A DNA stretch of 64,000 nucleotides from Narthecium ossifragum (lineage: Eukaryota; Streptophyta; Magnoliopsida; Dioscoreales; Nartheciaceae): assembly GCA_963920575.1 (NCBI GenBank), contig OY986971.1, positions 3,883,340-3,947,339 of the forward strand, given 5' to 3'. The notes beneath the pieces were generated by a model. It saw nothing but the letters and a program-made list of their open reading frames with translations, had not been told where the DNA came from and did not search any database. The position numbers and the translations under genes are program-made. This document shows positions 1 through 10,443 of this stretch, one piece after another (the first letter of the stretch is position 1; every line of letters begins with the position of its first letter).

Positions 1-392
1 GGAGCAACAGCTGGCATCAAATATTCCCAAAAACAAAAAGAAAGGTAAGACTTTTAAATGAAAATACCACAAGTTATATGATGGACCATGTCAATCAAAG
101 GAGCAAAGATCATTCAAAGCAAAAGAATTATGAAACTTAGAAAAGCACATGAAAAATAATTGCTGGATTTATCAATAAAAGCTTTTGTCCATTTTTATTT
201 AAGAAAGCTTTCTTGAAATAAAATGCAGGTTTACAAGAATTCATTATTTTATTTTATTTGGAGGTTAAGAAAATGACAAATTGGCTACAAAATAACTTGT
301 GACAATACCAAAGAGGTTCATCATAAACCAATTTCCTGAGCATGAGATGGCAAAATCTTTTTGCAACATGAGAATTAAAAAATTGAATATAC

Positions 393-3247
393 CTGGCCAA
401 GCTTAATATCTCCACGCTTTGGATTAAAAAGTACATGGATGTTGCCAATCACTACTCTTCTTGGATCAATCTCATTTGTCTGCCTAATGCAAAGCAAGAC
501 CAACAGTGAATCGAGAAGACTCGAAATGAACTTTGAAATTTGTTTAAGATGGTAAGTTTAGACAGATAAATCAAGTAAAATTCATTAAATAATAGAGTCA
601 GAAAGAAAATAGCCAACACTTATAAGAAACTATTTTATTGACATCAATTCGCAGTTGTTTGGACTCCATATTGGATCTCATAGAAGAAGACTTTACTAAG
701 TTCATTCCATATGGAATGTCTTAATGCCAACATCAGCCCCATCATACAAAGTTATCATAGCTATTATTGTTCCTATAAAGTCAACTTCTGTAGCTGATGT
801 GCTTTAAAGTACAGTAATGTTAAGCTTCCAATACTTTAGGCTTCCCTTCTACATGGATGATGGCTTAAAAGATGAATATGCTAGCATAATGGAATCAATT
901 GGATGTAGCACATATCAAAGAGCTCACAGAGCATCAAGGGTTCCCTGTCGAATTCATCACAAGGCTCAAATTCCCAATTGTAAACTTAAACCAGCAGATA
1001 TACTATGCTGAAGTTATAACAGCTGATTTTATCATGTAATACACTGTTACCTCGAAAGCAAAAACCTGAGCAACATTATCGCGAAGACCAAAAGCAGCAA
1101 ACTCTATGCTTTCTCCCTCCAGTAAGCGAAAGCTAAAGTTGAAAGGCAAAAATGCGCCAATCTCTGTTAGCCAGCGATATAGTGATAAGCTAAAGTCAAG
1201 CACATGAAAGAACCATTACCTTTCTTCTTTCCAAAATATTGCACACCCATCCTTAGCTTCACCAGTGCGTCTCTTCGAGTGATTGATGTCTATCAGTATC
1301 CTCAAATGTATTGTAGCTAGAAATGTACTAATGGCAGTGATGAACATGAAGAAGTACTACCTTATAGCTACCAGTGTATCCTTCTTTCTTTATGATGCTC
1401 AGGATGTCATGGTACCTGTCCACCTCCTAAAAATTAAGACAAAACTCATTTCAAAAGGCACTCGAAGGGTAGGGGATGTCATGTGAACAACTGCACTGCA
1501 CTTGAATCCATGATAGCAATGAGGATAAGCTTTATCACTTGCCTGAAGACATACTAAATCGGCATTCCATTTACTAATTTCCTGACAAATCTGTCGTCTG
1601 CGTGACTCCCATCTCATGACATCAGGAGGAATATTCGAATATAGGTCAGGATGGTTTGCAGCATGACAATCTCCCAAGATGTTATATGATACAAGTACAA
1701 ATTTGCCTGGAGCAGATAAAAAAATAGAGGCATCGGATCTATCAATCTTTGATTGGTTAAAAGTAACAAAAAGGTCAAGCGACCTTTAATGCCTGATGCA
1801 AATCAATTACAGATGAACAGAAAGATGCATGCCACAATGACTTTAAAAATTCCCTATAAGTGGAATATCACTACAACAAGTATGCCGCTTTAGCTGAAAC
1901 ATTTAAATACAAAAGTTTCCTATTTATTGGGGACACTTTGTAGGAAAGTTCCAATCCCAAGGAGCAAAGTGTTGAAGCTGCTTGAAGTGTTTAAATCCCT
2001 TTCTCTGGTTCCAAAATGCGAAAGTAAAAATTATTTAAATAGCTTTTCTGAATAGACTTATCATCTGCTCGGTTTTCCCCAAAAGGAGGACAATTCGTCA
2101 GATAACTTACCGCACCTACCTATCTAGGTATGTAAGCACTGGGTCATATTCTTAATGCCTCCACAGAAACTTATTCTGTTTCATATGGGACTTCCACATG
2201 CTTGCTCCCTCCCTCCCTCCCACTCTCTCGCTTTCCCTCCTCCCGGTTTGTTATGAGTCCAATATCATCCTCTATCACTTTGTTTCTTTGTACTCTCTCT
2301 TATATCCAACACAACCACAAGCACACTCTCATGCACATGCACACAAAAGGTTTCTTTTTCCACAAGTTGTACCCACCCTTTGGAAGAATTGAAGGAAGCC
2401 CCTCACTAAATCCATTTTTGCAATTTTACCCTAATATCTTAGAATATGATAGCAATCGTTCACACTCGAGAGTCCAATAAATGGCCGTTGCAGTTCCTTG
2501 AGAAATAAGAACAACAGAGAAGTGGCTGCTTATTTAGGCTAAATAGAGTTCAAGTTATACAACATCATCAACAGTCAATTCCACACTTCCTCCATCTAGT
2601 TCTTCTAGTTTTAAGACTCTTTCTTCAATTAATCAATCTGGCACTAAAAGATACCACTCCGCATAAGCCACAAAAAAGCATACAGGGCAATATATGAATC
2701 AACTCCTCCAAAGATGACACAAAAGACAATAAAAAAAACATGCCAACATCAATGTTTCAGGGAATCTATTAGGTTATAGAGCACTACAAAACAAAACTAA
2801 TCTCTTCTAGAATCCCACTCAATTCAAGATCTGCGCGTTTCCTCCTTCAGCCACCTTCAGATCCCTAATATTCGCGGACCAACTTCAGTGATCCTTGCCA
2901 CGCCTTTCTCCAGGAGATGTCGCATTAAACCAACCCATAAAGACAGAACACGAGAAGGATAGGTTACCTCCACCGGAATCAACGAGCGATGGGAAGTCGC
3001 GGGCTTCCACCCAGCGACGGAATGGCTCGCATGAGCGCAGGCCTCGCCGCCGCCTCTCCGGATTTACCCAGATGCGGTTCCTAGGCGCGGCGCCGGGGCG
3101 AGGGGGCTCTCGAGAGCAGCAGGATAGGGAGGTGGCGTCGGAGGAGTGCCTGCGCTTCTGCGAACGGCGGCGGGATCTCGTGGCCAGATTCCCGGCGGCG
3201 GCGCCCCGGCTGAGCCACGATGCGTCGCAGCGTATTGGTTGAACCAT
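393..3247 (-). CDS. CCR4-type deadenylase-like protein (endonuclease/exonuclease/phosphatase family), 5' part
   Basis: This gene probably encodes a cytoplasmic mRNA poly(A)-shortening nuclease of the plant CCR4-homolog group. Exons read on the minus strand are 3247-2968, 1706-1543, 1426-1361, 1272-1220, 1132-1051 and 479-393. All phases join cleanly and give about 244 residues before the window edge. Exon 1 starts at an ATG and is Arg-rich and GC-rich, like an organelle-type or disordered leader ending near FRRWVEARDFPS. The catalytic fold then begins with SYNILGDCHAANHPDLYS, followed by DLVCLQ plus EVDRYHDIL (metal-binding Glu), the RRTGEAKDGCAIFWK segment, FRLLEGESIEF and IGNIHVLFNPKRGDIKLGQ. 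These match the CCR4 homolog 3/6 type as I remember it. Intron 1 is about 1.26 kb. The intron after VCLQ opens with GCAAGT rather than GT. The C-terminal half, with the remaining catalytic Asp and His, lies left of the window or in exons I could not place within 1-390. Confidence 0.85.
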
Positions 3248-3662
3248 TGAACGGAGATTAGTTACAGGAAGCGATGGAACAAAAGACAAGGAGCTTATAA
3301 TATCATATTTATTTATCCGCATTGAAATTTAAAAAATACTCCATAACGTGTATAATTCTAACAATATAACACAAATATCTTAAGCCCTGTTTAGTAGGGA
3401 GATAAAAGTTATTTTTAAATAAACTAGTAATGATTAGTTAGGATAAAAAAATAGAGATGAAAGGCAGGTGGAATGAGATAACTTTTTACGGATGTCCAGC
3501 GTAAAATATGAAATAAGAAGAATATTCTCCTTTAATCGGAATAAAAGTTACGCCAAGTTAGCTATTGTCTAAATGCTTTTTTAAGTTAGTATAGTAGAAA
3601 CTCTGAAAATATACCTAAGATCAAGGAATCCATAGAGTTGTGATAATACCATAATACCCTAA
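3248..3662. other. AT-rich intergenic stretch upstream of the CCR4-like gene
   Basis: No coding signal is visible. This is the promoter side of the minus-strand CCR4-like gene. I see no convincing TATA box, and transposon debris begins at its far end. Confidence 0.4.
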
Positions 3663-4725
3663 GCCCCCGTTTGGTATGGAGTTACCTTATTCCGGGTTAA
3701 GGGGTTAAGGAATTTTGGGATTAGAAAAGTGGGGTTAAGGAGTGGGGATAAATTTATTCCCATTTTGGTGTTTGGGGATAAGTAGTAATGATTGTTTGGG
3801 ATAAGGGTAGAATTTGTAGCTAATATCCAAAATGTCCTTATATATAATGGCACGCCGAGAGGTGGCAAATAATATTAATAATATCGTAATGTAATAAAAT
3901 ATTAATATAAGTGGGTCCCATGTGCCACGTGTCACATCGTGATTGGTCCATGTCATCCAAAATAGTATTATTTTAATATTAATAATATCATAATGTAATA
4001 AAATATTAATATAAGTGGGTCCCCCCCACGTGCCACATGTCACATCGTGATTGGTCCACGTCATAAAATAGCATTATTTTAATAATAATAATATCATAAA
4101 TGTAATAAAATATTAACGTAAGTGGGTCCCACGTGTCACGTGTCACATCGTGATTGGTCCATGTCATCCAAAATAGTATTATTTTAATATTAATAATATC
4201 ATACTGTAATAAAAATATTAATATAAGTGGGTTACACATGCCACGTGTCACCTCGTGATTGATCCACGTCATCCAAAATAGTATTATTTTAATATTAATA
4301 ATATCGTACTATACTAAAATATTAATATAAATGGGTCGCACATGCCACGTATCACCTCGTGGTCCACATTAATTTAATAATTTAACCATATCTCCACTTC
4401 AAGCACCAACCAAACACCAGAACTTAGAAAATCCCAGAAAGTCACTCCCCAGAAAATCACTCCAGTGAAGTCACTATCCAAAAAGTCGCTCCACTTCAGC
4501 TCACTTCTCAGCAACCAAACATGCCCATACTAGAACAACATCATTTGAGGGTAGTATAGTAATTTAGGTCATGGTGTAGGCTTTGAAAACTGGGTTTGCT
4601 TAACCCAGGATAAATTTATCCCCGCCTAACCCCATTAGCTAACCCCAATCTTGTTTGGGGATAAATGGGTGGTTAAGGGGGGTTAAGAGGGGATAACCCC
4701 CCTTAACCCCAAACCAAGCAGAGCC
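3663..4725. mobile_element. non-autonomous TIR transposon (Tourist/PIF-Harbinger-like), about 1.06 kb
   Basis: The left end reads GCCCCCGTTTGGTATGGAGT. The right end, reverse-complemented, reads GGCTCTGCTTGGTTTGGGGT, an imperfect terminal inverted repeat. Both ends continue into GGTTAAGGGG-rich and GGGGATAA-rich subterminal blocks in opposite orientation. The trinucleotide TAA flanks both ends (3660-3662 and 4726-4728), the target duplication expected of PIF/Harbinger elements. No transposase is present. The middle carries a tandem array (separate entry) and, near 4380-4530, a stretch ending in GCAACCAAACATGCCCAT that may be a second nested element end. The superfamily call rests on short, imperfect signals. 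Confidence 0.55.
3911..4377. repeat. five-copy tandem array, unit about 105 bp, each with a G-box-like core
   Basis: Units begin near 3911, 4015, 4122, 4227 and 4331, giving periods of 104, 107, 105 and 104 bp. Each has a GTGGGTCCCA-like start, a CCACGTGTCAC-type segment, then GTGATTGGTCCATGTCATCC and an AT-rich half. The CACGTG core is intact in several units and decayed in others (CACATG, CACGTA). The array lies inside the TIR element at 3663-4725. Confidence 0.8.
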
Positions 4726-5639
4726 TAAAACACAAAAGATTATATATAAAAGAAAGAAAGCTCCATATTTATTAAAAGATTATCCGTGTCATATTTTCCG
4801 ACTCACTGCGCCGCATTTACTCATACACCGCACCCATGCTAAACTGCTCACTACACCACATCAATGATCTGAACCTTAACCAAATTATCATTAATTAACA
4901 GCATTTTCTTTAAAAAGTTAAGCACCGAGAACAGCGAAAGGCTCTTTCTTCTGACAAACGACAACGACGGATACGGAGTTCACCGGAGTCGTTGGGGGGC
5001 AGCTGGGATTAAAGAAGGTGATTTTTGAGCTTGACTCAAGGGACATGGTCACATGGTTGATGTTGTGAATGTTAGACGCCATTCGCGGGGGACCTTCAAC
5101 AGACATACTGGAGACCAACAACATCAACCTCTCCAAATCCACTGTTGAGTAGAGAGAGAGCTCTCCAAATAGCATCAGGGAAAGAACACCTAAATAGAAA
5201 AATAGATGATCAAGACATTCATCTTCCTGCTGACATCATTTCGTGGACATGCTCGCTCCTTAGATTTAAAAAACCCGAACCCGTCTTTCATGATTACATG
5301 TATGTGATTTTTCAATTTTCATATTACATTTTGATGTGTTTCCGGTGACATTAAATGGGGAGGGGCGGGGAAGGGTCATGTGGTTTGGATTTTAAACATG
5401 GGTGGATGGTGCATACACACCCGTATGAGTTTGGGTCGGGTTTTTTTTATATATGATGTGTTTGAGATTATGCCAATCAGTGGTGGAACTAGGATGAGAT
5501 TTAAAGGGGGGGCGAAATCTAAAACAAAATAACCAAAAAAAAAATATTTTAAATAATGCAAAACGTACCTTAGAATTATAATACCGAATATTAAGGAATA
5601 AAAATAATACAAATATTAAAATATATGTACCGTACTATG
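4726..5639. other. intergenic stretch, no supported gene
   Basis: An 85-residue minus-strand reading frame at 4918-5175 looks protein-like (it ends in a basic, Val-rich tail) but matches nothing I recognise and has no supporting exon. The rest is AT-rich and probably the decayed flank of the hAT relic to its right. Confidence 0.3.
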
Positions 5640-6018
5640 TGCTGCGATTGAGAGGTGGGAGTTGGATCCTACATTTTTGCATTTTTTTAAAACGTTGTAA
5701 AATGACTTCGTTCTCAATAGTTTCAAAAATTTCTTGTTCAATGTATACTACCAGTCAATCATTCATTCAATCATCTTCCATCTTATTACACAAATCAGAC
5801 TTGATAATCTTCATCAAAGAGAAGACTCTTTCAACGGTTGCAGTCGCAACTAGTAAGACCAATGCCAACTCAATAAGAAAATAAACCAATGGAAATAAAG
5901 CATTTTTTTTAGTCTTAATCATCTTCATAGCAAGACTTCCAATATCTTGAAGTATAGAAAAATCATCATTTCTTCTAACATCCTTAATGTAGGTGTTAAG
6001 CTGATCTCCAATGATCAT
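5640..6018 (-). pseudogene. hAT transposase C-terminal fragment (dimerisation domain), degenerate
   Basis: The minus-strand translation contains the hAT C-terminal dimerisation signature: FPLVYFLIELALVLLVATAT, then VERVFSLMKIIKSDLCNKM. It is followed by LVVYIEQEIFETIENEVIL, as in the zinc-finger MYM/TTF-type hAT proteins of plants. Two TGA stops fall within ten codons after KMEDD (near 5760-5770), at sites where the family usually has Trp and Cys, so this copy cannot encode a working C-terminus. No BED or TTF finger or catalytic core is visible upstream. It is a relic. Confidence 0.8.
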
Positions 6019-6360
6019 ACAATCATTATCTAAATAAAAAAAACAAAAATAAAAATAAAATGTGACAATTAGAAATCAAACTAATGAATTATAAAAAATT
6101 ATAAATTATCAAATAATTAACTAAATCCTAACAAATAAATAATTAACTAAATCAAACTAATAAATTATAAATCCTAACATTAACAAATAATTAACTGAAT
6201 CAAAAAAAAAATGAAAGAAAAAAAACATACTTGCACTTGCTCTGCTTCTTCTCTTTGTAACAGAGACTTGCGGGTAGTAGCAGGAGGAATGGGAGGAGGA
6301 CGACCTGGGAGAGGAGTAGCAAGAAGGGGTCTTGGTGGTCGCCGGAAGAGGAGGCGTCGC
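6019..6360. other. AT-rich non-coding stretch
   Basis: This is simple AT-rich sequence with short A-runs. I see nothing beyond possible hAT-flanking debris. Confidence 0.3.
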
Positions 6361-6640
6361 TTGAGCCTTAGGGGTTGTTTGTTTGACTAGAATGGAGGCT
6401 GAAATGGCTGGAATGGAATGGCATTCCAGCCACCATGCTGTTTGTTTCACTGAAATGGCCTTCATTCCATTCCAGTCACATTCCAAAACCATTCCAAACC
6501 TCTCCATTCCAGTCAAATGTTTCTGGCCAAATATTGGCCAGAAACATTTTCCAGCCGAATTTTCCATCGGCTTTCCATCCCATACTGGTTTCCTTTTCCA
6601 TCCGCGCGAAGATCCCTAGCCACAACCCTATCTTTCTCTC
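6361..6640. repeat. MITE-like segment rich in GGAATGG/CCATTCC inverted repeats
   Basis: The left part has AGGGGTTGTTTGTTTGACTA followed by GGAATGG motifs; the right part has CATTCCATTCC motifs in the opposite sense, so much of it can fold back. A nearly perfect hairpin lies at 6515-6549 (separate entry). No TSD could be fixed, so the family is open. Confidence 0.4.
6515..6549. repeat. perfect 16-bp inverted repeat with 3-nt loop
   Basis: The left arm AAATGTTTCTGGCCAA (6515-6530) and right arm TTGGCCAGAAACATTT (6534-6549) are exact reverse complements around ATA. It lies inside the MITE-like segment. Confidence 0.9.
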
Positions 6641-7252
6641 CTCCGTCCACCGCATCTCTTCTTCTCCTCACCATCTTCCTCACCACTAGCCCAATCCCGA
6701 TCTGATAAAAAAACTCCTCCTTCCACCGCGTCTCCTCCTCCTCCTTCCACCGCCATCTCTTCTTCTCCTCACCACTAGCCCGATCCCGATCTGGGCTCCT
6801 CCTCCTCCATCGGCTGAGCTTTCCATCATAGGTAGCTTTTCCATCCCACGCGGAGCACCCTAGCCACAGCCCGATCTTTCTTTCCTTCCGCCACCATCTC
6901 TTCTTCTCGTCTCTTCTTCACCAGCTTCCTCACCACTACCCTCCTTCCGCCGCCATCTCTTCTTCATCTCTTCTTCAGCAGCTTCCCCACTGCTAGCCGC
7001 CATGGTACCTCTGGTTTCCTCCTCCCCTGATCTTTTTCTCATCGTCCTCCATCCTTGAACACCAGATCTGAGTGAAAGAGACCACGAGATCCCCTGGTTC
7101 AGAGTCAGAACAAAGCAGCGAAGGCACCTTTGAGAAGCCACCAGAGGTATGTATGCCCTTCACAATTTTATATTCTTCTGGATCCCACCATGATTTTTCC
7201 TAGCCAATAAATTCAATTTTTGTAATTTTTTGGAACTTGCTCTTGTTCTCCC
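6641..7252. other. CT-rich low-complexity stretch before the assembly gap
   Basis: There are many near-repeats of CTCCTCCTTCCACCGCCATC and CTCACCACTAGCCCGATCCC. Open frames on both strands are by-products of the composition. It could be a captured or duplicated 5' leader, but I cannot name a source. Confidence 0.3.
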
Positions 7253-7452
7253 NNNNNNNNNNNNNNNNNNNNNNNNNNNNNNNNNNNNNNNNNNNNNNNN
7301 NNNNNNNNNNNNNNNNNNNNNNNNNNNNNNNNNNNNNNNNNNNNNNNNNNNNNNNNNNNNNNNNNNNNNNNNNNNNNNNNNNNNNNNNNNNNNNNNNNNN
7401 NNNNNNNNNNNNNNNNNNNNNNNNNNNNNNNNNNNNNNNNNNNNNNNNNNNN
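7253..7452. other. assembly gap (200 N)
   Basis: Exactly 200 N, a conventional placeholder length, so the true distance is unknown. The gap hides the 5' end of the Copia-type LTR that follows. Confidence 0.98.
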
Positions 7453-8271
7453 GGATGCATCCGTGAGATGCGACGGTCGATCCGTGGATCGACCGTGAGG
7501 TGTGACGGTCGATCCGTGGATCGACCGTGAGGCTGTTTTGAAGAAAAATAAGGTGTGACGGTCGATCGGTGCATCGACCGTGGGAAGCTTTTTTCTTGAC
7601 AGAGCCTGACGGACGATGTGACGGACGATGCGACGGTCGACCGTGAGGCGTGACGGACGATGCATGGATCGACCGTGAGCCCAAAAACTAGCCGTTAAAG
7701 AGCCGTTGCAGAAACTGAAAATAGCCGTTGGAAGCTATTTTTTGAGGCCCTAAAGCTCAACTATATATGAGAAGATGCAGGAAACTTGGGGTAAGACTAA
7801 GGGAGATATTAGTTTACATTGTAACAAGTTTTAATCTTCTTTTGAGAGCTTTAACCTTTGTAAAACTACTTCAAGTGTGAAGTAGACTTTGAGAGAAATA
7901 TCCAAGAGAGAGCTTGGAGTGATTTGTAAGGTTCTCAAGCACCCGTAAGCTTGAGGGGGAGCTCCAGCAGTTGTTGGAGGATTTGTATGGTTGCCAAGCA
8001 CTCGGAAGCTTGGTGGAAAAACTTGTAAGGGAAGATTACAAGTAGTGGAACCTCAAGGAGAGCCTTGAGAGAGTGGACGTAGGCAAGGTTTGCCGAACCA
8101 CTATAAAATCTGGTGCAAGTCTCCTAACTCTTTCTCTCATCCTTCATTGCATGCTTTACTTATAGTTTTCATATCTAAACAAGCATACTAGTCTTCTAGC
8201 ATTTTAACTTGGTTTTCATCTATTGTATTTCCGCAAAAGAGTCCAATTCACCCCCCCTCTTGGACCATCAA
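7453..8271 (+). mobile_element. Copia (SIRE/Maximus-like) LTR, probably solo or truncated
   Basis: The sequence has the layout of a large Copia LTR: a palindrome-rich enhancer region (7474-7675), repeated AGCCGTT motifs, a TATATATGAG box near 7765, then a transcribed-type region ending in TTCACCCCCCCTCTTGG and ACCATCA at about 8271. No primer-binding site for the initiator tRNA follows the CA end, so an internal region does not continue rightwards. The 5' end is lost in the N gap. Confidence 0.6.
7474..7675. repeat. cluster of 22-bp inverted repeats in the Copia LTR
   Basis: The half-sites CGGTCGATCC and GGATCGACCG face each other across GT at 7474-7495 and again at 7506-7527. Diverged copies lie at 7559-7580 and 7654-7675, and a 10-bp palindrome CGGTCGACCG at 7634-7643. 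The 22-bp length is kept in the diverged copies. Confidence 0.85.
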
Positions 8272-8530
8272 ACGGCGGTCATATTGGATCTCGTCGTCGC
8301 CATAGGATCACGGGAAGAGGTCCTTGAGCCTCTAGGAAGTCTACAGGGGGTCGGGGCGACTACGAGTTGCTAAGGTCACTACAATAGTCTTAATTAGATC
8401 CGTGGATACCATGTTCTTGTGAAGAAGTATTAATATATATATGCTTTTTAATTTGATGATTTTTCTATGTAAGAATTGCATGCTAAAGTTGTGTGCACTT
8501 GATTTTCTTTTTCTTGTCACAAATTGTCAG
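8272..8530. other. non-coding, probably intron of the CACTA gene fragment
   Basis: No gene is visible. The stretch ends in a pyrimidine-rich acceptor (TTGTCACAAATTGTCAG) directly before the short exon at 8531. Confidence 0.3.
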
Positions 8531-8642
8531 GAATCAGCTTCAACAAGGAGAAGAGAGTTTATCAGCTACTAATGAAGAACAAATTGATGTTGGTAATATG
8601 GGAGATGAAGATCTTGATGATGTGCTTGGAGATGATGTTTAG
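8531..8642 (+). pseudogene. terminal exon of a CACTA-transposon gene (TNPA-like), candidate
   Basis: After the acceptor AG at 8530, one frame encodes an acidic tail (NQLQQGEESLSATNEEQ, then NMGDEDLDDVLGDDV) ending in TAG at 8640-8642. The acidic composition and codon regularity look coding. It lies about 1 kb inside the right end of a CACTA element, where the last exon of the element's gene would be expected. No upstream exon was found in the window. The assignment is inferred from position. Confidence 0.4.
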
Positions 8643-9625
8643 TGCCTTGTGGTTTTAGTGCCAGTCAAAGAAGATGAAGAATTTTGGTGTTAATTAGTGT
8701 AGTCAAATACTTATTTTTGACCTAAACTAGAATGGTCATGAAAGTGATTGATATATTAGTCTTTTTCTATCACAGTTTATCATCTAAACATTTTGATATG
8801 TTTTAAGATTTTCCATATTGTACCTTGACCATCAGTTTAATAGATTTATTTGTTTAAACTATTTCACATGAGTTTCTTTTACTTCTTTAGTACAAGTAAT
8901 AAGAGCAGAATTACTGCCTATGTAAAAAAACTATTTTGTTATATAAAATTTTTAAACTCGTTGCTTATAAAATTAGAAACCATTGTACAAAACTTATAAA
9001 TTCGTTGCCTATAAGAATTACAATCTGTTGCGTAAACATTGGAAACCCGTTGTCTATGAACAATTAGGAACCGCTGCATAAAAAATAGAAATCTGTTGCA
9101 TATAAAAAATTAAAAAACGTTGTCCAAACTTACAAAACCGTTGCATATAAAAATTAGAAATTGTTGCCTAAAATCTGCAAACTCGTTGTTTATAAAAACT
9201 ATAACCGTTGCATAAAAAATAGGAACCTGTTGCTTATAAAAATTAAAAACCGTTGTGCAAACCTTATGAATGCGTTGCCTATAAAAACTATAAACCGTTA
9301 CATAACATTGCAACTCCATTGCCTATAAAACTAATAACCGTTGCGTATAAAAATCGAAAAATGTTGCATAAAATTGTTATAAACCGCTGCCAAAGTCATA
9401 TGCAAACTGTTATATTAGGATTGGTAATAACCGTTGCATATTGTGAATATCTTACAACGCTTAGTTTGTTGTTGCCTATTATTTATGCAAATCCATTGCC
9501 TATCTGAATAGGCAACAAAGGAGAATGCAACGGGTCAAATAACCGTTGCCGTGCATTGTAGCAACGGTTTTATCTATTATAGCAACGGTTTTTGATCGTT
9601 GCTACATACGCAAAATGTTGTAGTG
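8643..9625 (+). mobile_element. right end of a CACTA (En/Spm) element with subterminal repeats
   Basis: The element ends at 9625. Reverse-complemented, the terminus reads CACTACAACATTTTGCGTAT, with the CACTA hallmark. From about 8955 inward there are more than fifteen AACCGTTGC-type motifs, usually separated by TATAAAAATTAG-like spacers, and in the last 80 bp the motif also appears inverted (GCAACGGTT). Such subterminal motif arrays are the binding sites of the TNPA-class protein in known CACTA elements. I did not find the left terminus. Confidence 0.85.
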
Positions 9626-10384
9626 GGTGGGGGAGGAACGACTGATAGCAACTGTGGGGAGGAGTCGGGGCGGCAGTGATGATGGAGGACAACGGTGGTT
9701 GGGGGTAGCTGGAGAGAGAGATCGGGATGGAGTGAGAGAGAGCTCGGAGGTGATGCTCCAACGATGTTCCAGCGAGTGGCGAGTTGATGAAGATAGAGGT
9801 AGAGGAGATCGAGTGGTGTGAGAGAAGAGGACACTCACGGATGTCAAATTGGATGGGATCACGGCGTCCGCTCGTTTCAACCATATGTCACGATTCCATA
9901 TTTTTTGTACCAATCGAATGGTTGGATTTAACTGATTCCAAAATCTACGTTGAGACAAAAGATTACAATCATATAATAAAAAAATTATTTATCCAAAAAA
10001 AAATAGAAATGATAAAAAAAAGAAATATAATTGATTTTAAAAATAAAGAAAACTGATTAAAAAAACAAAACTAATTTAAAAAAAAATTGAGGGAAAAAAA
10101 GATTTTTATCACTAAATGCAGGCAAACAGGACAAGAGCCAAGGGCATAAGGGGAAAGGGGGAGATGTGTCGGGAGGGGTTTTGTCGTTTGTGTAAGAGGG
10201 GTGCGAGAAGCAGCCCTCAGGCCCAAAACCAATGGGCCAGCCACTCCCTACTGACAAAGTAGAAGGCTACTTTACCCAGGAGGGCCAGAACCCAACTAAC
10301 AAGAGGCCCTCCTTTAAAAAACTCATAAAACTACAAGGCTATTTGATAGCGGGAAAAAAAACTCATGGTTGTGATGAGAAGAAG
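9626..10384. other. GA-rich then AT-rich intergenic stretch
   Basis: 9626-9850 is GA-rich with open frames on both strands, judged compositional. 9940-10110 is A-rich. The last part is the promoter region of the gene starting at 10444. Confidence 0.4.
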
Positions 10385-10394
10385 TATATATAAA
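10385..10394 (+). promoter_or_regulatory. TATA box of the plastid membrane protein gene
   Basis: TATATATAAA lies about 50 bp before the ATG at 10444, leaving room for a short leader starting near 10415-10420. Confidence 0.6.
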
Positions 10395-10443
10395 GAGACG
10401 GGCCTCCTTCAAAAGTTAAGCGGATAGAGTGAGAGGTCGAAAC

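Noticed and set aside
1869..1960. CACTACAACAAGTATGCC start suggesting a CACTA terminus in the CCR4-like intron
   Set aside because: The first bases fit, but there is no matching inverted end, no subterminal array and no target duplication in the window.
2198..2480. Small plus-strand frames
   Set aside because: They lie in the first intron of the CCR4-like gene, in CT- and CA-rich simple sequence.
7474..7675. Regular palindromic repeats that could be mistaken for a CRISPR array (also 54894-55276)
   Set aside because: Spacers are not unique or of constant length, the units lie in LTRs of plant retrotransposons, and no cas gene or prokaryotic context exists.
8378..8392. CACTACAATAGTC as the possible left end of the CACTA element ending at 9625
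   Set aside because: Only the first eight bases match the right terminus, and there is no subterminal motif array on its inner side.
10429..10443. Upstream start of the plastid protein frame
   Set aside because: The codon is GTG; the ATG at 10444 has a good plant context and follows the TATA box at normal distance.
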